A stretch of DNA of 17,704 bases from Clostridia bacterium (GTDB lineage Bacteria > Bacillota > Clostridia > Oscillospirales > CAG-272): NCBI GenBank assembly GCA_017382615.1, contig JAFNZX010000171.1, forward strand, positions 1 through 17,704, read 5' to 3'. This document shows positions 13,379 to 17,704 of this stretch, piece after piece (within the stretch, counting starts at the first letter, position 1; each line of letters starts with the position of its first letter). The notes under the pieces were generated by a model that saw only the letters and a program-made list of their open reading frames with translations, was not told the DNA's origin and made no database searches. The position numbers and the translations under genes are program-made.

Positions 13379-15205
13379 ATGGGAATTGAAACGGGACAGA
13401 GCAAGGGTGCGGCATTTTTGGCGGCATATTATCTGCAAAACGGCAAGGGTACGCATGCGTATCGCTATTTTGGCGTGCATAGGCTGCTTGAGGGGCAAGG
13501 ATGGAGCTACGTGTTTCGCGTTGCTGCACCCGGGGCGGACGGTGTCGCCTTGGTTGGTGAGTGGAACGATTGGCAGCCTGCTTCTATGCAAAGGCTTGCG
13601 GGGAGCGGCGTGTGGGAGATCGTATGGCAAACGGATATTTGTCCGGAGGGGCTGCGCTATAAGTATCGCGTGCAAAAGGGAGAGAGCGTGCATGACAAGG
13701 CAGACCCGTACGCACGTATGAGTGAAAGCAGCGGAGAGGGCGCGTCTGTCATTTGTACCGAATTGCATTATGCATGGCAGGATGATGCCTATCTGGAGTT
13801 GCGTGCACAAAAATACGCCGATCACGTAAGATATGCATATCCTATGCACGTTTACGAGGTAGATCCGGTACGCTGGCTGGGGGATGAACGCGTGCTTACG
13901 GGTACGGTGCCAAGCTATCGCGTCATAGCAGATCTGCTCGCGCAATATGCCGCAGATATGAGATATACGCATTTGCTTTTGCGCTTCCCCGGTCTGCAGA
14001 GCGGCGGAAGGGAAGGGCTGATCACGCGTTTTGCACCCGACGGCATGCTGGGAACGCCCGACGACTTTGCGTATCTGATCGACCGCATGCATAAGCAGGG
14101 GCTGGGCGTCATTTTGGAGATGGATTGCCGTTGTGCCGGTACGCATTCCGCAGGGGTGTGTAATCTGGACGGCTGCAATCTGTACGCGCATGCGGGGCAT
14201 GGGGCGCCGCAGCTGGATCTGACCGATCCGTATGCGACTGCCCTGTTGTATTCCAGCGCGCTTTACTGGCTGCGCCAATATCACGTAGATGGGTTGTATC
14301 TGAATGCAGAGGGCATGATGCCCAACCGTGCCACGGGAGATTTTGTGCACACGCTTGCAGCTGCAGTGCGCGCCGGCGTGCCCGATGCGCTGCTGCTATT
14401 GCGCGCAAGCGGCTATAGGGGGCTGAGCGCAGGGCAGGCATTGGGTGGACTTGGATACGATCTGGTGATTGATCCTGCCACCGAAGCTGCGTTGCTGGAT
14501 TGCTTTTCCATGTCAAGCGCGTTGCGCGTAAGCAGAGAGGCGTGGCGCGAGATTGCGCGCGGGCTATATACCGAGGATGCAATCATCGCACTTTCTTCAG
14601 CCATTTGCACAAGGCAGGCGGGCTCGGTGATGGGAAGCCTTGGTGGCACGCACGCGGAAAAATTTGCTACGATGCGACTTTTGTATCTGTTCATGATCTG
14701 TCTGCCCGGCAAAAAGCTGACCTTTATGGGCACGGAGCTGGGGCAGCTGACTTCTGCCTGCTTGTCAGAAGGAGTGGAATGGTTTTTGCGGGACGTGAGA
14801 TCGCACGCAGAGCTTTTGGCGTTTGTCAAGGCGCTGCATGTCTACTATCTGCAAACACCGCCCATGTGGGAATGTGATTATTCCCGGGATGGGCTTGCGG
14901 GTGTGGAATGCCGCGATGCACCGCAAGGGGTACTTGCCTTCAAACGCTTTGATCGCGCAGGCAGGGAGGTGTGTGCCGTATTCAATATGAGCAATCAGCC
15001 CGCAAAGGGCGTGCGCCTTGTCACGGGTGGCAGATATCCTTATTACGAGTGCGCCTTTTCGACCTTTCCCGATGGAAGCTCTGAGCGGTTGCAAACGGAC
15101 GGTCAGGGATGCTTGCAGTTGGATCTTGAAGCGCTGAGCGGCACCGTGCTGACTCCGATCATCCCCACGGGAGGCTTTTGGTTTCGGGTGCCGGAAAATG
15201 AGTGA
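13379..15205 (+). CDS. GlgB-like protein with lost catalytic residues
   Basis: This 608-residue protein has the full architecture of glycogen branching enzyme: a CBM48 domain (about 28-115, with VALVGEWNDWQ and YKYRV), a GH13 barrel (about 155-500) and a C-terminal beta domain (510-608). Landmarks that remain include GTPDDFAYLIDRMHKQGLGVIL, ALYWLRQYHVDGL, the block KFATMRLLYLFM then PGKKLTFMGTELGQ, and PPMWECDYSRDG. The residues expected for catalysis are replaced: region I Asp to Glu247 and His to Cys252; region II Arg to Tyr307 and the nucleophile Asp to Asn309; the acid/base Glu to Arg342; region IV His-Asp to Ser407-Ala408. The frame is uninterrupted and codon use matches its neighbours. 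It is probably a pseudoenzyme, perhaps glucan-binding or regulatory. The start follows GGAGG with a six-base spacer. Confidence 0.8.
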   Translation: MGIETGQSKGAAFLAAYYLQNGKGTHAYRYFGVHRLLEGQGWSYVFRVAAPGADGVALVGEWNDWQPASMQRLAGSGVWEIVWQTDICPEGLRYKYRVQKGESVHDKADPYARMSESSGEGASVICTELHYAWQDDAYLELRAQKYADHVRYAYPMHVYEVDPVRWLGDERVLTGTVPSYRVIADLLAQYAADMRYTHLLLRFPGLQSGGREGLITRFAPDGMLGTPDDFAYLIDRMHKQGLGVILEMDCRCAGTHSAGVCNLDGCNLYAHAGHGAPQLDLTDPYATALLYSSALYWLRQYHVDGLYLNAEGMMPNRATGDFVHTLAAAVRAGVPDALLLLRASGYRGLSAGQALGGLGYDLVIDPATEAALLDCFSMSSALRVSREAWREIARGLYTEDAIIALSSAICTRQAGSVMGSLGGTHAEKFATMRLLYLFMICLPGKKLTFMGTELGQLTSACLSEGVEWFLRDVRSHAELLAFVKALHVYYLQTPPMWECDYSRDGLAGVECRDAPQGVLAFKRFDRAGREVCAVFNMSNQPAKGVRLVTGGRYPYYECAFSTFPDGSSERLQTDGQGCLQLDLEALSGTVLTPIIPTGGFWFRVPENE

Positions 15206-15231
15206 AAAACAAAAAAACAGTAACTTTGTCC

Positions 15232-15260
15232 TTGACACCCGCGCAGGAAAATGATAGAAT
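15232..15260 (+). promoter_or_regulatory. Sigma-A promoter of the flippase gene
   Basis: Consensus TTGACA (15232-15237) and TAGAAT (15255-15260) are 17 bp apart, with TG one base before the -10. The leader of about 30 bases contains the G-rich ribosome binding site. Confidence 0.85.
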
Positions 15261-15295
15261 AAATAAGTGCCGATTTTGTTCCGGGGGGTGAGCGC

Positions 15296-16711
15296 GTGGA
15301 TTTAAGACTCAAGCGTCTGTTTGGCAATACAATGATATTTACAGCGGGAAAATTCATCTCAAAGCTGATGGTCTTTTTCATGATGCCGCTGTATACCGCG
15401 TGTCTGTCCGAGGCGCAGTATTCCACCGCTGATCTGATCACCCAACTGGCAAATCTGCTCATTCCGCTTGCGTGCCTTGGCATCAGTGAGGGCATTTTCC
15501 GCAATGCTGCCGCCAAGGAAGGGGATAAGGAGGCGTTTTTCTCCAGCGGTGTTGCCATTTTGTGTATCAGCATGCTTTGCTTTTTGCTGCTCTCACCGCT
15601 GATTTTGCTGTTTGAGTATTTTGCACCATACCTTTGGCTGATCGTATTGTTCGTGATTGGCTCAAACGTTCATTCCGTCTGTGCACAGTACGTCTGTGCC
15701 ATAGGCAAGACCAAAACCTTTGCTGCGCAGGGAATTCTCAACACCGCGCTCAACATCGCGTTCAATCTGCTGTTTTTGCTTGGCTTTGGCATGAAGGTGG
15801 AAGGGTACGTGCTCAGTGTCGTATGTGCTGATTTTGTGACCACGCTTGTGCTCATCGCGTACTGCAGGCTGTGGCGTGCCTTCTCGGTCAAAAAGATATC
15901 CAAGCCTTTGATGTGGGATATGCTGCGCTTTTCGCTGCCGCTCATCCCCACCACGGTATTCTGGTGGATTACGGGTGTGTCTGACCGCTATCTGGTCGCA
16001 CGCATGCGCTCGGATACCGAAAACGGCTTGTATGCCGCTGCATATAAGATCCCCACGCTGCTGACGTATATGGTGTCGGTGTTCAACGAGGCGTGGCGAC
16101 TGTCCGCAGTCCGAGAGTCGGACAATGAAGGAGAGTGCGCAGCATTCTTCTCCAAGGTGTTCCGCTATTACGTGGCAATCGTTTTCGTGGGCGGTGCATT
16201 TCTTGTGGCATTTGCCAAGGTGTGTTCGATCATTTTGTTTGCGGATTCCTATTACGAGGCGTGGCTGTACGTGCCGATTTTGGTGGTCGCAACCGTCTTT
16301 ACCTCGTTTGATTCCTTCCTTGCCACCGCGTACTTTACCAAGAAAAAGACTATGGTATCCTTTTATACCTCCATGCTGGGCGCGGTGCTCAATATCGTGC
16401 TCAACCTGATCTGGATTCCTGCATGGGGAGCAGTCGGTGCGTCGCTTGCCACCTTTGTCAGTTATTTTGCGGTGTTCGTGCTGCGCGCGGCAACCATGCA
16501 TTATTTTATTCGCTTCAATTTGCAGATCCCCAGAATCACACTCAATACCGTGCTGCTTGGCGGCATGGTTGTCATCATGATGACAGAGCCGCCCTTCTGG
16601 ATGCTGTGGATCGGCATTTATACCGCGATCGTGGTGGGCGTTAACGCTCCCGCACTGTTCTCAATGCTTAAGATGCTGCCCGAGATGCTGAAGGGAAGAC
16701 TCGGACGCTAA
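15296..16711 (+). CDS. Polysaccharide flippase (Wzx/MATE-like)
   Basis: This 471-residue protein is almost entirely hydrophobic, with about 12-14 membrane helices, as in the MOP superfamily of polysaccharide and lipid-linked oligosaccharide flippases. The N-terminus, RLFGNTMIFTAGKFISKLMVFFMMPLYT, is characteristic of Wzx-like exporters. The pattern FSLPLIPTTVFWWITGVSDRY in the middle and the C-terminal helices NIVLNLIWIPAWGAVGASLATF also match. Such proteins flip undecaprenyl-linked glycan units outward across the membrane. The start is GTG at 15296, preceded by GGGGGTGAG; no better ATG is near. It stands alone behind its own promoter, without glycosyltransferases beside it, so the glycan it serves is unknown. 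Confidence 0.85.
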   Translation: MDLRLKRLFGNTMIFTAGKFISKLMVFFMMPLYTACLSEAQYSTADLITQLANLLIPLACLGISEGIFRNAAAKEGDKEAFFSSGVAILCISMLCFLLLSPLILLFEYFAPYLWLIVLFVIGSNVHSVCAQYVCAIGKTKTFAAQGILNTALNIAFNLLFLLGFGMKVEGYVLSVVCADFVTTLVLIAYCRLWRAFSVKKISKPLMWDMLRFSLPLIPTTVFWWITGVSDRYLVARMRSDTENGLYAAAYKIPTLLTYMVSVFNEAWRLSAVRESDNEGECAAFFSKVFRYYVAIVFVGGAFLVAFAKVCSIILFADSYYEAWLYVPILVVATVFTSFDSFLATAYFTKKKTMVSFYTSMLGAVLNIVLNLIWIPAWGAVGASLATFVSYFAVFVLRAATMHYFIRFNLQIPRITLNTVLLGGMVVIMMTEPPFWMLWIGIYTAIVVGVNAPALFSMLKMLPEMLKGRLGR

Positions 16712-16750
16712 AAAATATGAGAAAAATGTAAAATATTTTTCCAAAACCTA

Positions 16751-16779
16751 TTGCATTTTTCAAAAGTATATGATATAAT
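16751..16779 (+). promoter_or_regulatory. Sigma-A promoter of rplS
   Basis: TTGCAT (16751-16756) and TATAAT (16774-16779) have a 17-bp spacer and an extended -10 TG. Including the spacer it matches the argS promoter at 26 of 31 positions. Transcription would start near 16786. Confidence 0.88.
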
Positions 16780-16784
16780 ATCCG

Positions 16785-16860
16785 TTGCGTGCTATGAGCA
16801 CGGCAATTAGAACGGGTGGTCCGCTGCATGCTCGCAAGAACATCCGAATGATAAGGAGGG
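16785..16860 (+). promoter_or_regulatory. Structured rplS leader, L19 autoregulation candidate
   Basis: Between promoter and gene lies a leader of about 80 bases with two hairpins. One is at 16785-16806 (TTGC and GTGCT paired with AGCAC and GCAA, one bulged G). The other encloses a domain between CGGGTG (16813-16818) and CATCCG (16841-16846). The strong SD AAGGAGGG follows at 16853-16860. Bacillota have a known L19 leader RNA upstream of rplS that is thought to be bound by L19. Position and size agree, but I could not match the consensus structure base by base. Confidence 0.5.
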
Positions 16861-16865
16861 CCATC

Positions 16866-17207
16866 ATGAACATTATCGAGGCTTTTACAAACGAGCAATT
16901 GAAGAAGGAAATTCCTTCTGTCAACGTTGGTGACACTGTACGTGTACACAACAAGATCAAAGAGGGTTCCAGAGAGAGAATCCAGCTTTTCGAAGGCACT
17001 GTTATCGCTAAGCACGGTGCAGGCATTTCCGCTACTTTCACTGTAAGAAGAATTTCTTATGGCTGCGGTGTTGAAAAGACTTTCCCCATCCACTCTCCCA
17101 ACGTAGTAGCTGTTGAGACCATCCGTTACGGTAAGGTCAGACGTGCAAAGCTGTACTACCTGCGCGGCAGAGTTGGTAAGGCTTCTAAGGTTAAGGAAAA
17201 GATCTAA
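16866..17207 (+). CDS. rplS: 50S ribosomal protein L19
   Basis: This 113-residue protein is L19, located at the 30S-50S interface of the ribosome. The sequence shows VNVGDTVRVHNKIKEGSRER, then IQLFEGTVIAKHGAGISATF, TVRRISYGCGVEKTFPIHSP and the basic end KVRRAKLYYLRGRVGKASKV. The ATG at 16866 is preceded by a perfect AAGGAGGG; a longer frame from 16785 would run through the leader and is rejected. The gene is monocistronic here, with its own promoter and leader and a strong terminator directly after it. The usual neighbours (rpsP, rimM, trmD) are absent. Confidence 0.97.
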   Translation: MNIIEAFTNEQLKKEIPSVNVGDTVRVHNKIKEGSRERIQLFEGTVIAKHGAGISATFTVRRISYGCGVEKTFPIHSPNVVAVETIRYGKVRRAKLYYLRGRVGKASKVKEKI

Positions 17208-17215
17208 TCTTAGAG

Positions 17216-17255
17216 ATAGAAAAGGTGAATGCGTTTCTGCATTCACCTTTTCTAT
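17216..17255. terminator. rplS terminator
   Basis: A perfect 17-bp stem (17216-17232 / 17239-17255, core AGAAAAGGTGAATGC / GCATTCACCTTTTCT) has a 6-nt loop GTTTCT and lies nine bases after the rplS stop. The U-rich run is part of the 3' arm. Its near-symmetry means it could act in both directions. Confidence 0.85.
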
Positions 17256-17342
17256 TGTGCGCGCCTTCAAAAATTGTTGACTGCTGCGTTGCTCCTTGAA
17301 AGCGGCTCGACGATCGTAAGATCGCCTTCGCCTTGCTTTCTC

Positions 17343-17497
17343 CGGTGCGCCTTGCATTCAAGCAATTTTTGCGCGGCTACGTTTTCGGGCGGATATGGAA
17401 TCCGCCCCTACGGGGTGCGCGGGCGTTCACAGAACACCCCTACGGTGTCCTTGCCCGCTACGGTGCGCCTTGCATTCAAGCGATTTTTGCGCGGCTA
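17343..17497 (+). repeat. Direct repeat pair, 37 bases each
   Basis: Bases 17343-17379 and 17461-17497 both read CGGTGCGCCTTGCATTCAAG then C(A/G)ATTTTTGCGCGGCTA. They match at 36 of 37 positions and are offset by 118 bp in the same orientation. The stretch between them holds the GGGCGGAT/ATCCGCCC hairpin. Confidence 0.85.
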
Positions 17498-17622
17498 TGT
17501 GGGGGCATTATTGTTGTGCATCCGAAAAATTGGTTGCATACCGCGTTGCTCCTCGCGTGCGGCTCCATAGGGGGCATTCACGAATGCCTCGCGAAATCGG
17601 ACGTGCATACGGGTGTAATTCC

Positions 17623-17704
17623 GTAGGGACAGGCGTCCCCGACTGTCCACATTGAAACAAAATTACTTATTGCAGGGTGGACAGTCGAGGACGCCTGTCC
17701 CTAC
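17623..17704. repeat. 28-bp inverted repeat (MITE-like)
   Basis: The left arm 17623-17650 and right arm 17677-17704 are complementary at 27 of 28 positions around a 26-base AT-rich centre. The arms carry GTAGGGACAGGCGTCC and GACTGTCCAC. The right arm matches the single copy at 2210-2236 exactly in reverse complement. No transposase is nearby, so it would be a non-autonomous element or a REP pair. It may continue beyond the window. Confidence 0.85.

Larger units (their letters stand above)
17256..17704. repeat. Gene-free spacer built of dispersed repeats
   Basis: These 449 bases contain no recognisable gene; the open frames are GC-skewed reads through repeats. There is a 37-base direct repeat (17343-17379 and 17461-17497) and a diverged direct repeat around CGTTGCTCCT (near 17285 and 17553). 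A 9-bp inverted pair CAAAAATTG/CAATTTTTG lies at 17268-17276 and 17363-17371. Small hairpins lie at 17387-17407 (GGGCGGAT/ATCCGCCC) and 17573-17588 (GGCATTC/GAATGCC). A large inverted repeat runs to the window end. Confidence 0.75.

Noticed and set aside
13316..14350. A 344-residue minus-strand frame opposite the GlgB-like gene
   Set aside because: The plus strand has clear branching enzyme landmarks over the full length; the antisense frame shows none.
17229..17655. Three overlapping open frames of 86-113 residues at the right end
   Set aside because: They read through direct and inverted repeats in different frames, contain no domain and lack ribosome binding sites.

Overview
The window looks like a chromosomal segment of a Bacillota (Clostridia-type) bacterium, probably an uncultured gut Oscillospirales/Christensenellales-like organism. 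This rests on gene order (nusB, M22 peptidase, xseA, xseB, ispA, divergent PAP2, tlyA, nadK, argR, recN), strong AGGAGG-type ribosome binding sites, sigma-A promoters, a DUF4358 lipoprotein and short dispersed GC-rich repeats in the spacers. No tRNA, rRNA, CRISPR, transposase or phage gene was seen.

Layout. Bases 1-200 hold an AT-richer remnant of a transketolase N-terminus that runs into a bidirectional terminator. From 2099 down to 237 lies a minus-strand operon: a four-helix membrane protein, a membrane-anchored SGNH hydrolase and a DUF4358 lipoprotein, behind a TTGCCC/TATAAT promoter. Bases 2108-2580 are a gene-free spacer full of repeats, including three consecutive hairpins. A strong promoter at 2583-2611 then drives a tightly packed ten-gene housekeeping operon (2664-10705): transcription antitermination, a TsaD-like protein, exonuclease VII, farnesyl diphosphate synthesis, a PAP2-like membrane protein, rRNA methylation, NAD kinase, arginine repressor and RecN.

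Next come argS with its own promoter, yebC, a full-length but apparently catalytically dead glycogen branching enzyme homologue, a polysaccharide flippase with its own promoter, and rplS behind a structured leader and followed by a strong terminator. The last 450 bases are another repeat-filled spacer. It ends in a 28-bp inverted repeat whose arm sequence also occurs in the first spacer.

The most interesting objects are two. The first is the GlgB homologue at 13379-15205: all the GH13 catalytic and key subsite residues are replaced, while fold landmarks and reading frame are intact, so it is probably a pseudoenzyme. The second is its leader: a terminator-like hairpin whose 3' arm contains the Shine-Dalgarno and whose T-tract abuts the start codon. 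Familiar functions are assigned from family motifs read by eye; no database search was possible.
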